The notes beneath the pieces are model-generated. The model ran no database searches. It was not told the origin of the DNA and saw only the letters and a program-made list of their open reading frames with translations. 64,000 nt of DNA from positions 13,125,501-13,189,500 of the forward strand of contig CM068585.1 in NCBI GenBank assembly GCA_035048485.1, in the 5' to 3' direction. Below, one piece after another: positions 1 through 10,813 of this stretch. The translations under genes were made by a program, and so were the position numbers. The first letter of the stretch is position 1; each line of letters begins with the position of its first letter. This DNA comes from Pteria penguin. Taxonomy: Eukaryota > Mollusca > Bivalvia > Pterioida > Pteriidae.

Positions 1-2262
1 GTCATCAGCATATAGTAACGTAAATAATTGAATTTCTTGTAACATGAAAGAATCCCTTTCATTGCTATTCTCAAAAAGATACAATAAAAGATCATTTATA
101 AAGAGAAGAAACATTATCGGGGATAATGGCTCCCCCTGTTTCAAACCAGTGTATGAAAAAATCTGGCCACTGATAGACGAATTGTACCTTATTCTTGCTT
201 TTACGATATTATACATAGATTTAATCATATTCACAAATCGAGTAGATACACCTTGCTGAAGTAATTTGATCCATAATTGATTTCTTGGAATTCGATCAAA
301 CGCCTTTTGAAAATCGATGAATGCTGTATATAATTTTTCACCAGAGGACGTAACTTTATTGATAATAGTATGTAATAAAAATGAGCAATCAATTGTAGAC
401 GATTTCGGACGAAATCCAAACTGATTATCAATTAAGCCTTTCTCACATTGTGACCAAAAGCTTAATCTCTCATTCAAAATAATAGAAAATATTTTACTGA
501 AAATACTAATCAAAGTTATACCTCTAAAATCATTTACATTTTGAGGGTAGGATTTCTTAGGTACTGGCACGATAACACATTCTGCCCATGCCGATGGGTA
601 AATACCACTACAATATATATAATTAAATAATTTAGCCAGAACCGGAGATAAAATTTCCTTACATTCCAAAAATATTTCTGCACATATTTTATCTAAACCA
701 ACACTTTTGTTTCTCTTCAACTTAGATATGGCAGATTTCACCTCATCTACGGAAATACAATCATCCAATATATCATTACTTATATCATCTACAGTATCTG
801 GCGTATACGTAGACTGGTTTTCTTCATCACCTTGTCCCTGTAATAACTCTTCAAAATGACGAGAAAATTCATCAACGGAAAACTTGTTGTTAAAAACATT
901 ATTATTTTTGGAATTAACACGTTTTATTTCCCTCCAAAACTTTCTAGGATTTCTCTTTAAAGAGTCTGAAAGCAAATTACCCTCCTTTTGCTGATGTGAA
1001 AATTTTGCTCTCCGTTTCACTTGATTATAAATTTTTCTATTACTCAAAAATGCAGTTCTGTTATCAATACTTGGATCTTTTAGATATTTATTTCGAAATG
1101 AATTAAAAATGTATTTACTCTGTTTACATTTTTCATCAAACCATTCATTGCATTTCACTCTTTTCTTATTTTCATTTGAGCGTGTTCGAATCGTTTTTCC
1201 AAAAACATGAAATGCGTGCTTGTACATTAAATCACTCATGGTTTGTACTACATCGTCAATACATTGTTGATTCGGTTCAATGATTCCATTTACCATTTCA
1301 TCAAACATTTTAACAGACTCACTTATAAGGTTTTTAAACTGAGTCAATTTTACGCTATCATTATTATCCCACGAAATTTTATTGATTATTTGAGGTATAT
1401 CAGAAGAACAATAATCAAAAGACATATTTAAGCTAAATTCGATAGGTGCATGCATGGAATATTCATTAAATGGCAAAATAGTAAATGACTTGATGGAATC
1501 AAACACATTTTCGTCACACAAAATATAATCGATTACACTTTGTCCTTGTGAATTACAAAACGTAAAATTGCCAATGTTACTATCATTTCCCGCTCTACCA
1601 TTTACTATTCGCAAACCCGTTTTACAACAGATAGACAACAAACGTCTACCGCTGCTGTTAAATGTACTATCTTTCGACATTCTTCTCGCAAATTGAATGT
1701 TAGACACATTCCCCGTATTCATATCATCTTCATTATTCAAATGAAAAACATAATTTTCAACATTGTCATCATGTATACAGTCCGATACATTCCCGGTTCT
1801 GCAATTGAGATCCCCACAAATATAGACTTTACCTTTAGTCTGAAAATCAAAAATATCTTCTTCTAAAATTTCAAACACATCTTCATCATCAAACTTCAAA
1901 CCACTAGGGTTATTGGGCAAAATATAAACAACACATAAAAATACATCAGTTTCTGTTTTGAAAAAAATACTGTCAAACTTTACCCATAGGGCTTGCATCC
2001 CCCTAAACACTCGTTTCTTTATACATTCAATACCTTCAAAAAGTATGCTTTTAAAGAAAAAATATAATCCACCGCTTCGGCGACCCTTCTTTCTTTCTCC
2101 CTTATTACCTGGTATAGAAAATGACCTAAAACCATCAATAGCATAAGTCTCTTTCTCTCCGTGCCATGTCTCTACTAAACAAATACAATCATTTGAACTA
2201 ACACAATTAATAAAATCATTGTCCGAAATTTTCCTCTTTATACCTTCAACGTTCCAAAACAA
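1..2262 (-). CDS. LINE ORF2 (endonuclease-reverse transcriptase), 3' end outside window
   Basis: ORF2 makes the target-nicking endonuclease and the reverse transcriptase for target-primed reverse transcription. The 754 codons present cover the N-terminal EEP/APE-like endonuclease (FWNVEG near the start with its Asn, the LVETW Glu, GDLNCR, and an SMHAPI histidine motif), a linker, and reverse transcriptase blocks up to YADD; the second Asp of YADD falls at positions 1-3. The open frame extends upstream to the ORF1 amber codon at 2293-2295. The first codon given here is TTG, because no in-frame ATG precedes the endonuclease. No internal stop or frameshift was seen, so the copy looks young. The same protein is complete in copy B. 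Confidence 0.9.
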   Translation of the reverse strand, partial: MFWNVEGIKRKISDNDFINCVSSNDCICLVETWHGEKETYAIDGFRSFSIPGNKGERKKGRRSGGLYFFFKSILFEGIECIKKRVFRGMQALWVKFDSIFFKTETDVFLCVVYILPNNPSGLKFDDEDVFEILEEDIFDFQTKGKVYICGDLNCRTGNVSDCIHDDNVENYVFHLNNEDDMNTGNVSNIQFARRMSKDSTFNSSGRRLLSICCKTGLRIVNGRAGNDSNIGNFTFCNSQGQSVIDYILCDENVFDSIKSFTILPFNEYSMHAPIEFSLNMSFDYCSSDIPQIINKISWDNNDSVKLTQFKNLISESVKMFDEMVNGIIEPNQQCIDDVVQTMSDLMYKHAFHVFGKTIRTRSNENKKRVKCNEWFDEKCKQSKYIFNSFRNKYLKDPSIDNRTAFLSNRKIYNQVKRRAKFSHQQKEGNLLSDSLKRNPRKFWREIKRVNSKNNNVFNNKFSVDEFSRHFEELLQGQGDEENQSTYTPDTVDDISNDILDDCISVDEVKSAISKLKRNKSVGLDKICAEIFLECKEILSPVLAKLFNYIYCSGIYPSAWAECVIVPVPKKSYPQNVNDFRGITLISIFSKIFSIILNERLSFWSQCEKGLIDNQFGFRPKSSTIDCSFLLHTIINKVTSSGEKLYTAFIDFQKAFDRIPRNQLWIKLLQQGVSTRFVNMIKSMYNIVKARIRYNSSISGQIFSYTGLKQGEPLSPIMFLLFINDLLLYLFENSNERDSFMLQEIQLFTLLYADD

Positions 2263-2292
2263 TAAAGAAGTTCTAGAGCCCTCATGGCGCCC

Positions 2293-3276
2293 CTAAATTG
2301 GAATATACTGCCGATTGTTTACAAAAAGTTTATCCCGGACTAATTTGACCTCGTGACCTTTTTCGCGTTCACGCTTCATGACTGGAATCAACGCCTTACG
2401 TCGATGATAGATCTCTTTTGGAAATTGTTGACTGATTCCAATGCTGCTACCCGATAACTTATTACTATGAGACCTGATTTCCTCTTTTACTTCGTAGTTG
2501 TGAAATTTTGCGACTATTGGACGTGGCTTAGCGTTGCGGCCAATCACTTTTTTACCGGTTCGATGCGCACGATCAATCTTGACTCTTTCTTTCACTCGAT
2601 CCATTTCTAATTCGTTTTGACATAAATTCAAGATAATATCTGTGCAATTTTCACCCGGTTCCTCAGGCACGCCCCAAAATAACAAATTTTCTCTCATTCC
2701 TCTTGCCTGGACATCCAGCAGATCTTCTTTGGTTTTGTTATTTTCGACATTCAGTGATTTAACTTCTAAACGAATAGATTCCACCGCCTTTTGGATAGAT
2801 TGATTCACTTCTTCATTCGATTGAATTTTTTTCACCCATTCTTGAACGTCTTTGTCGATATTATTCACTCTGCTTTCCAAATTTCCTAAAGATTTTTCTA
2901 TCGTGTCTAATTTGTTTAATTTTGACTCAATTCTGCCCATACGTATGCATATATCTTGCAATGATTTTTCAAGCCCAGATAAATTTTGTTGTAGAGTTTG
3001 AGGAGAAGCAGGGTTTACACCAGAAGGGTGTGGGGGTAACATAGATATTGGCATCGAGGCATTCATTGGCGTGCTACAAAACTGCGGTGCATTTTGAGCC
3101 ATCGGGCTAGCGTTAAATGGAGTGTTCGAATTGAATGATTGATTCAATGTGGACATCGCATCTGCATACACTTGAGTGGGTAATACACAAGATTGACTCA
3201 TAATTTCGCTACCACTGGTGCTACTAGATGCTCTTGATACTTCCTCAATGGCCCTCTTTTTCTTTTTATTTTTCAT
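2293..3276 (-). CDS. LINE ORF1 nucleic-acid-binding protein, copy A
   Basis: 327 residues. A Ser/Asn/Pro-rich N-terminus (about 1-90) is followed by a long coiled coil (about 95-195, regular Leu/Ile heptads), an RRM-like segment beginning near NLLFWGVPE, and a C-terminal domain (RPIVAKF, a run ending in PKEIYHRRK, and KLVRDKLFVNN). This order matches L1-type ORF1 proteins (Transposase_22 family), which trimerise through the coiled coil and coat the element RNA. It starts at ATG 3276 and ends with TAG at 2293-2295, in the same frame as ORF2. It differs from the copy B protein only in the last residue (Ile for Thr). Confidence 0.92.
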   Translation of the reverse strand: MKNKKKKRAIEEVSRASSSTSGSEIMSQSCVLPTQVYADAMSTLNQSFNSNTPFNASPMAQNAPQFCSTPMNASMPISMLPPHPSGVNPASPQTLQQNLSGLEKSLQDICIRMGRIESKLNKLDTIEKSLGNLESRVNNIDKDVQEWVKKIQSNEEVNQSIQKAVESIRLEVKSLNVENNKTKEDLLDVQARGMRENLLFWGVPEEPGENCTDIILNLCQNELEMDRVKERVKIDRAHRTGKKVIGRNAKPRPIVAKFHNYEVKEEIRSHSNKLSGSSIGISQQFPKEIYHRRKALIPVMKREREKGHEVKLVRDKLFVNNRQYIPI

Positions 3277-3297
3277 TAGAAGAGACAGGTATGCTTA

Positions 3298-3309
3298 CCA
3301 AGATGGCCG
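3298..3309. promoter_or_regulatory. YY1-like site in LINE 5' UTR, copy A
   Basis: The plus strand reads CCAAGATGGCCG, so the LINE sense strand has CGGCCATCTTGG about 22 nt upstream of the ORF1 start. This fits the YY1 core (AAGATGG/CCATCTT). Binding is an inference. Confidence 0.4.
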
Positions 3310-3530
3310 AAGCGCGAAATTAGTCCGTGCACAATGTAAATCCGCTTTAACGTTCTGGGTTCACTGATATCATCAATTTAGTGAGAAAGTCGATGAAAAG
3401 CACAACAACTTAAGTTAATTAACAAGTCACACTAATTTTGAAGCTTTTCTGTCATAAATATTCACATAAAACTAACACATATTGTCCTCTGAAAATCACA
3501 CCCCGTATGCATTTCAAGGTGAAGGTCAAG

Positions 3531-4918
3531 TCCAATAATCCAATAATCAAGTCTTTGTACGATAATGTTAAATCATGCATAAAACATAATGGATTTTTGA
3601 CAGATTTTTTTCATACTACTTCCGGTTTATTACAGGGGGAGGTAATGTCCCCCATTTTGTACTCTCTATATGTTAATGATTTTGAAATGCACCTTCTAAC
3701 AGAAAATTGCCCCAGTTTAGAAATTCAGTACATCAACATTTTTCTCCTTGTGTACGCAGACGACACTGTGTTAATTGCCGAAACGCCTGCAGGTCTTCAG
3801 AAACTAATTGATTCTTTATATACTTATTCAGTAGAATGGAACTTAATTGTAAATACGGATAAAACAAAAATAGTAGTGTTTAGGAATGGGGGTCGATTAA
3901 AAGAAAATGAGCACTGGACATTTCACGGAGAAGCCTTAAAGGTAATAGATGAGTTTAATTATTTGGGCATGCTATTTAAATACAATGGGAAATTCTCAGT
4001 TACTCAGAAACATTTAGCTGAACAAGGAAGAAAAGCGTTATTTGCTTTAAACAATAAGTTAAAAGATTTTTCATTTAATATTGAAACGAAATGTTCCGTT
4101 TTTGATACTTACGTTAATAGTATCTTTGGATATGCAGCTGAGGTATGGGGGTTTCACAAGGCCCCAGATATCGAAAAGATTCACGTCAGTTTTTGTAAAC
4201 GAATTCTTGGAGTCAAGCGCAGTACTTGCAGTAATTTAGTTTATTATGAATTGGGAAGGTTTCCTCTTAGTGTTAATAGGAAATTAAAAGTAATAAAATA
4301 CTGGATTTCACTTAGGAATACCAGTAACTGTATCCTTAAGGCTTGTTATGATGAATGCTTGTTAGCAAAGACCCTTGGATTGTGAACCTGAAGCTTGAAT
4401 TAGATAATATTGGATTAGGGTACCTTTTTTATGAGAATTTTGTGGATAAGTCAGTTTACTGTGTAATAGAGCAGACAGTGAAAGATATATATCAACAGAG
4501 AATTTTAGCTGAGATACGTAGATCTCCCAAGGGAATACTGTATCAACATCTTGTGGACCATTTTTGCCTGCAATCGTATTTAAGAAAACCAATACACAAC
4601 ATATTTCAGATGTATATAGCTAAATTCAGATTATCTTCACATAATCTAAAGATAGAAAGTGGCAGATTTAATAACGAATTACGCCATGATAGACTTTGTA
4701 CATACTGTAATTTGAATGATATAGAGGATGAATTTCATTTCATTCTTAAGTGTCCTTTTTATAATACTTTGAGAGAGAAATACATTAAAAGATATTACCG
4801 AATTAGACCCAACGTTTATAAGTTGACTCAATTACTCAGTACCAGTAATATTAAAGAATTATGTAACTTAGGAAGATTTCTAAAGTACGCATATTCAGAG
4901 AGAAATACTATATAACCA
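3531..4918 (+). pseudogene. Broken ORF2 of the older LINE (reverse transcriptase fragment)
   Basis: The frame from 3531 encodes reverse transcriptase motifs (GLLQGEVMSPILYSLYVND, VYADDTVLIAE, TDKTKIVVFRN, FNYLGM) and then the connection region (EVWGF, KRILGVKRST). A one-base indel near 4355-4385 ends this frame at TGA 4383-4385. The neighbouring frame continues from SKDPWIVNLK to the C-terminal zinc-finger-like segment (CTYCNL, DEFHFILKCPF) and stops near 4915. An apparent ATG at 3438 belongs to the copy A 5' UTR, so any ORF called from there is chimeric. It cannot make an intact protein. Confidence 0.85.
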
Positions 4919-5099
4919 GTTGTATTTCGTCAATATTCAAGTTAATCTGTTTATTGACAATACCCCCATACATGCAATTACTAACAATATGATTGTGTAT
5001 TAAAGCATATGAATGATTTTATGTATAGTGCTTAGGATATACATTTTATGATGTTATTTCACAGCTTATGTATGACCCAGGAGCGTATGACCGGTGGCA

Positions 5100-6060
5100 T
5101 ATTGATTATTATCCATCGGTTTGATTGTCCGTCCGTTTGTCTGATTGTTGTCCTTTTTAGTTATTATACATAAATTCCATTGTTTATAGCGTATGTATAT
5201 ATATAATATTGCATAGTATTACAATAATGTATATATATTTATCATTGTTTACTTATATGTATCACACCTGTGCTTTAGCTGTAGGAAACGATTCAATGAC
5301 ACCCATGCCCATCTGCCCAGTGTAATCTCTTGAACTTTATAATGCTCGTATCATTTGTAATGATCTTATACTTGTGCCCTATTTTTGACACATAAGTTTT
5401 GCAAATAATATTGTTTGTTCACCTGCTTGTTGTCAATTTAACTTTTGAACATTAATTCCAGTATTTGCAGCGTACATCTGTGATTGGACTGCATAATATT
5501 AAGATAATGTACTTATATATATTTCCTTGTATTTGCTTTTTTATATGCATCATATATATGCTTTAGTCATATGAAATAATACTCAGCATTTTTGTCATCT
5601 GTCTTTAATCAAATCACTTGTAATCTACAATAGCCGTATCATTTGTAATGTTCTTACTTGTATCCTATCCCCAACAGAAACGCAGCGTATGTCTGTTATA
5701 GAATTGTCATGATGTAAATATACTTGTTGTTGCTTACTTATATGCAGTATATCTATACTTTATTCGTATGAAACAATACAACGAGACCCAGCGTGTTGGC
5801 TGCCTGTCTTCCTAGTAAAGCCACTTGAAATATATAATGGTCGTATCATTTGTAATGATCTTACTTCCGTCCTATTTTTTATAAGAAATTTTCACGAACA
5901 ATATTGTTTATTTACCTCCTTATTATCGATTTAATTATTTTATGCCGATTCTGGCGCGCATTTGTGATTGTATAACATGGTATTATGATAATGTATACAT
6001 TCTGATTGTTGCTTACTTATATACAGCATACATGTGCTTTAGTCGTGTGCAATAATTCAT
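5100..6060 (+). repeat. Diverged tandem repeats in the older LINE 3' UTR
   Basis: A block containing 'cgtatcatttgtaatg(a/t)tctta' recurs near 5348, 5637 and 5846. Each copy is preceded by similar 'tgctttag/ctttattcgtatgaaa' text and followed by similar 'gcgtatgtctgt' text. Spacings are about 289 and 209 bp, so there are roughly three and a half degenerate units. Confidence 0.6.
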
Positions 6061-6317
6061 TTTTTCTCTAAAATGTTTCGCAATAAAATTCTAGTATAAA
6101 GATAACTTAATAACCATACTGCATTTTTAAGCAGTGGTCACTCTCCACATGATTATACAGCTTTTGTTTGTCTCAAAATTCACTGTATACTAGTACATGG
6201 TATACGTGTACATTGTTGTATATATTGTATATATCTATATATGTACATACTGTTGTTACATATCCTATAAGTCTTGTATGGCTTCTGGAAATAAATGAAC
6301 TTGAACTTGAACTTGAC

Positions 6318-7104
6318 TAGGACGTCATTATTTCTATTCTGACATGAACTGTAGAAACAAGTATGAAAATAAGTACTTTAATATAAATGTTTTATTTCAA
6401 CAACAATAATTTAGGTCATATACGCTTTATCAATTGTGCATGTACTTTATTTGTATAGAAAGTGGATGCAGACGACAGTTTTGTGTATTGAAAGTGGATG
6501 TTACGTAAAAATCAATAATTTGATTTTCAGAAAACCTAAATAGGGTGACCTAAATCGGTTTTCTGGAAATTGATTTTATTCACATTGTCAAAATCAGTAA
6601 CACCGGTGGGTGGGCGCGGGGCTTTTAAACTCATGACTGCTTAGTAGGCATGGTGATTCTGACCGTGAATATATCGGAGAATAAAGCACGGTGAAACTCT
6701 ATGGGACATATAGGGGAAAATTCTCAAGTCATATTAGAATTATATATATTCCTTGTAAATTTGTGGCGAAAAAGTCCGTCACTACTTCATGACTTAAACT
6801 ACGGTGTCCGTCTTTTAAAATCATCGGATTCAGGGATTATGAATTGTTGTAGAGACTGCATTCTCCTACTTTGTAGACGATCAACATTAATAGCTTTGTT
6901 AAGGGTAGTATTGTCGAAAAAAATTATAACATTTTCACTTACTGGAATTCTTGGGATAAGGACCCTTTGCTGGGTATCCAGTTCAGGGTCAGAATAAAAA
7001 TAGAAGGATTGGTTCTTTAGACATAGATAATATATTTATCCTAAATATAAGCAGCGTATTTGTGGGTTTTTTTATTTGTGAATATTAGAAATCATCTTTT
7101 TCAG
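6318..7104. other. Non-coding stretch between the LINE and the next exon
   Basis: No convincing exon, RNA gene or repeat was recognised. An open frame at 6701-6997 has no recognisable motif and no convincing splice context. Confidence 0.4.
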
Positions 7105-8144
7105 CTGCCTGTATGCTGCTGAACATTTTGACACCCGGAACAATTCCACAGATATGAGTGCTTTCTTTTACCTCGGCAGTACATCGCAGGTAACTCACTT
7201 ATAATTTTCATTACATTTCAGTTATAATTTAAATTGTGATCGTCATTGACGTAGCAATTGTATACATTCACTCTGTGGCAGCCATGTGTATAAAGTTTGC
7301 GGAGAGCAATTCCTTTAGCAGTAGCGGATCCAGGATTTCCGAAAATGGGGGGGGGGGGGGGGGGGGAATTGTGTATTAGCCAAACTACTTGGTGCAAAAT
7401 CTGGATTATTACTGGGCCCGCCACCCGCCCTCCCCCCTTCTAAATCCGCTACAATGGTGTATCGTTAGAGCAGTAGTCTAATGAATTATTCCCATACTCA
7501 ATAAAGTTGGGGCAATTGTCATGTTAATTTTAACTTTTGAATTTACTTGGGGGCTAGTTGTCATGTTTTATTTATTTAATTTTTTTTTTTTGTATTTAAC
7601 ACCCCCACCCCAAATTAATTCAAAAATTAAACATAACATAATACTGGAATCAAGTTGTATGTTTGTTGGTTTCCATCGGTCATAGAAAAAGAACTATGAT
7701 TTCTGCACTTTTTACACATTCATCGAGATATCAAACTTGCGCTTAGGACACAAATTTGTTACCAACACTTACAAAGTCCGATTTTTTTTTCAATTGAACT
7801 TTTTTGCCGGATTAATTGCTCTTTGTCTGAAACTCGTAACCCACAAATTTCGGAACTATAGCTTCATGGTTTTTCATCCTAGTGTCATTATATTTGAAAT
7901 ATATGATACAGCTGACCGTACAAGTCTATCTGTTTGTTGAAAGTGCTAATTGCGTCCCTCCTCTATATCTTATGCAGCCGTTGTTTCTTGTTTACAGGGA
8001 AGCGGTTGGCTAGTGTCTGTATTGTGTGTTTGTTTGGCCATCATGTACTTGCAGTGCTGCTGTTGCAAGAGAGACATCAAACCAGTATCTACCGAAGAAG
8101 ATGAACATAATGACTGCCAAGTTCTAGTCAACGAAAATACATAA
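7105..8144 (+). CDS. Last two exons of an unidentified membrane-protein gene
   Basis: Two exons join cleanly. Exon 7105-7189 follows 'ctttttcag' and ends before 'gtaactc'; it enters in phase 2 and leaves in phase 0. Exon 7998-8144 follows 'tgtttacag' and ends in TAA. The joined product is about 77 residues: a region with an N-glycosylation-like NNST, then one hydrophobic helix (WLVSVLCVCLAIMYL), a four-cysteine juxtamembrane cluster (QCCCCKRD, a likely palmitoylation site) and an acidic C-terminal tail (STEEDEHND). This looks like the last transmembrane helix and cytosolic tail of a transporter or receptor. The family was not recognised. The upstream exons were not found; they may lie left of the nested LINEs, outside the window. 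The intron contains the MITE at 7319. Confidence 0.55.
7319..7451. mobile_element. hAT-like MITE with a poly-G core (degraded end)
   Basis: It begins CAGTAGCGGATCCAGGA, has a ~19-bp G run and ends 'taaatccgctac'. It is the same family as 37724-37880 and 39160-39305, but its right terminus is damaged and no target duplication is clear. Confidence 0.55.
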
Positions 8145-8330
8145 CTCATTCATCAATATCGTCGTGTTTTAATTTTCAAGTAAATTCAAAAGTTAAAATA
8201 TGACATATGTACTGTGACATAGTGTTAAACTGCCTTCATAGCATTTATCTTGACAGAGTATGTTTATTTTGACAGTCAGTGTTTGTACGTTGCGTTCCCT
8301 TGTGGACTTCTGGGCATTCAATAAGATGTA

Positions 8331-8336
8331 AATAAA
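8331..8336 (+). terminator. Polyadenylation signal AATAAA for the gene ending at 8144
   Basis: AATAAA lies ~190 nt after the TAA stop, a normal 3' UTR length. It is the most likely cleavage signal but is not proven. Confidence 0.45.
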
Positions 8337-8376
8337 TACACAACACTCCCATAATTCGCATAAATCTAAACCTACT

Positions 8377-8827
8377 GTCCGCGCGACTCACTTTGTAAAC
8401 CGAAAAATATGGATTTTCACTTATTTATCTTTAAAATAGTTTTACAAAATTAATATCAATCGACAGATCTTGTTTAGTCGTAACTTTTGGTGTAGTTTGT
8501 ACGAAGAAGCATTCGTATTTTATAGGGAAAAATTATTTTAGATAGGGCGTTTTCTATATTAATTTTGACGTGACGTCGCCGATGTTTAACATTGAGTCTA
8601 TGGGAAACTTGGCGACGTCACGTCAAAATTTAACATGGAAATCGCCCTATCTAAAATTGATTTTTTTTCTATAAAATGTGAACGCTTCTTCATACAAACA
8701 TACAGCATACACCAAAAGTTACGACTAAACAAGATCTATCGAATGTTTTTGCCTTTTTGAAATTATTTTGAAGATGAATAACTGAAAATCCAGATTTTCC
8801 AGTTTCCAGAGTGAGTGGCGCGGACAG
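8377..8827. mobile_element. ~450-bp palindromic MITE / foldback element
   Basis: Left arm CTGTCCGCGCGACTCACT... is mirrored by ...GAGTGGCGCGGACAG, and most of the arms (about 210 bp each) pair imperfectly round a centre near 8600 ('gacgtgacgtcgcc' and 'ggcgacgtcacgtc'). It is flanked by TA on both sides, consistent with a Tc1/mariner-type target duplication. No coding capacity. Confidence 0.75.
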
Positions 8828-10738
8828 TAAATCATTTGCTTCTAAAATATCCAGCAACACGTGACACAATCACTTTAACAAACAATGCCATTCTAGATTC
8901 ATTTGCTAGTGCATTAAAATAAGAGATAATGTTATTTCTTGTATATACATTGCATAATATTCTTAGTATATATATCCAAGTCAAAAGTTCTTTGTTGCAA
9001 CTATTCAAAATACAAGATCAATGTAATTCTTGATAATTTGGTGTTGATATTGAATTTAGTTCATATAACACTGTTTGAGTGTGTTTATTTTTTATTTCAA
9101 CATTATTCTATAAACTTTTCGTGTGTAATGAAATTTTTATGACCTCTCTTCTGGAGAAACCTGTTGATCCTTGTTCTCTATATGGGTGATTATTTATAAA
9201 TTTTAAAATGCATGTCATTTGATTATGTTGCTTTTGTGGTGAGTGGGAAGGTAGGCGCCCGTAAACCGGTTAACCACACCAATTGAGAGACGTTTGTTAC
9301 TTCAATTGAACGTCCCAAGTCGGTATCGTAACCGCAGCACAATCTAATATTTTTGTAATGTCGTTTTTCCGTGTATATTCTACTATTATGTTTTGAGTGC
9401 ATGTCCTTGGTGATTTTTGTCATACAGCTTTGTCAGATGTCTTCTGTTTTCTTTTTTAACAGTCTCACGGTACAATGAGTGAAAATTGTTCGTACGTAGG
9501 CTACGCAGCTGAAAAGGTGAAATGAATTGAGTACATAATTGCTTGTATTTCTCATCTTACCACACTTTTTGGCTTTTATAAATCAAAGACTTAAGGTCAT
9601 AGGCATGTGAAAAAACATGTAAAAGACCATAAGCAATATGGAAATGGTCCGTTTTCCTGATATGGATCTAGAAACTAGCCCCAGTTTCTCTTTATGGTGA
9701 ACGGAACTCGGAACTAATATCCAGTTCCATATCAGAACAAGACGTATTTGTGAAACACTGTCACTGATGGTCCTTGGTCGGCAACAATGTAGAACAAAAG
9801 CGAACTCCGTAAGAGGTTATGTTCACATGATAAAAAAATGATACCAATGAAAAGATTTCGTCACAAGTAACACATATGCCAAACATGACCTCCTACTTCT
9901 TACGGTTCAATAGTTAGGGTATCATTTATTATGATTTAATTAACAAAACAATTTCAATATAAATAAACAAAGTATCATTTCCATTTGGGACAATAATAAT
10001 TGACACTACATATCAGTCATTCAGTTTTTCCTTAATATGTAGTTCAAACTCCAAGGTGAGGATCAAATTAAAGATAAAAAAAACCCCAAAAAACAAAAAC
10101 AAAAAAAACCCACAAACACAAAAACAACTATTGTACTACTAGAAAGGTCTTCCCACAAGAAATGCATTTAATAATTCAGTCTTACTGCAGTTGTTTGGCA
10201 CTGAGGAGGGTATAATGGCTCTCATCTCCGTTCACTTATGTTTTGCTTTTGTTTGAAGTTTTATACATATACTATTCTAGAGACTTTGAGAACAACAACT
10301 CCCTTGAACTTGAAATAAATCACTGAACTATAGCGATATACTTTTAGGTTAACACTTCTGTATCACCTCCCTTTTGCATTAATAGATAATTCTAGAACAC
10401 TTTCACTGAATGTTCATTTTTATTTGATCCATCGAAAAATTAAACTTTAATTAATAACTTCAAAATATTTCTCATACTTTTCGCCGTGAATATGAAATCG
10501 GCCGTCCATGAATATTGGCATATCAGCCTCTGTTGCTGTATTGTTTCTGTTTCCAAAGGAAAACTGGCTATAAAATACATAGTAATTTTCCTCCTAAGCT
10601 AAGTATATATTCCATGTTATACTATAGTAACCAAAATTATTGTTATGGCACTTTTACCTAATTAATTCAGGTGTACATGTTTAGACTGAAACAGGTCAAT
10701 GAAGTTTTCAATAACAAATCTTTTTACATGTATACATA

Positions 10739-10764
10739 CATATATATATATAATATATATATAT

Positions 10765-10811
<47 letters not shown>
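10739..10811. repeat. (AT)n microsatellite
   Basis: About 70 bp of almost pure TA dinucleotides with two short interruptions. Confidence 0.95.

Positions 10812-10813
<2 letters not shown>

Larger units (their letters stand above)
1..3530 (-). mobile_element. LINE (non-LTR retrotransposon) copy A, cut by the window edge
   Basis: This minus-strand element runs from its 5' end near 3530 leftward through a 5' UTR (3277-3530), ORF1 and most of ORF2, and leaves the window inside the reverse transcriptase. It matches 16809-20338 of copy B with a constant offset of 16808. Only one substitution was noticed by eye (2297 A versus 19105 G, the last sense codon of ORF1). The flanks differ after 3530, so the two copies are separate insertions and not one duplicated assembly segment. 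The 3' end and tail lie left of the window. Confidence 0.95.
3531..6317 (+). mobile_element. Older, diverged LINE, 3' part only
   Basis: This plus-strand remnant starts in the middle of the reverse transcriptase, exactly where copy A begins, and runs through the ORF2 end and a ~1.4-kb 3' UTR. It ends in AATAAATGAACTTGAACTTG (about 6290-6317), a hexamer-repeat tail of GAACTT. Copy B has the same tail design with GAATTT, so both belong to related families, but the proteins differ strongly. The abrupt start at 3531 is best explained by copy A having inserted into this element, with the remainder left of the window. Confidence 0.85.

Noticed and set aside
3438..4385. 315-codon frame starting at ATG 3438
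   Set aside because: The first ~31 codons come from the copy A 5' UTR and the rest from the older LINE; the start is an accident of the nested junction.
1..6317. Twin-priming inversion (one LINE with inverted 5' part)
   Set aside because: The minus-strand and plus-strand parts both contain the reverse transcriptase YADD region and their proteins differ strongly, so they are two different elements.
6701..6997. 98-codon plus-strand frame
   Set aside because: It contains hydrophobic patches but no family signature, and no splice sites connect it in phase with the exon at 7105.
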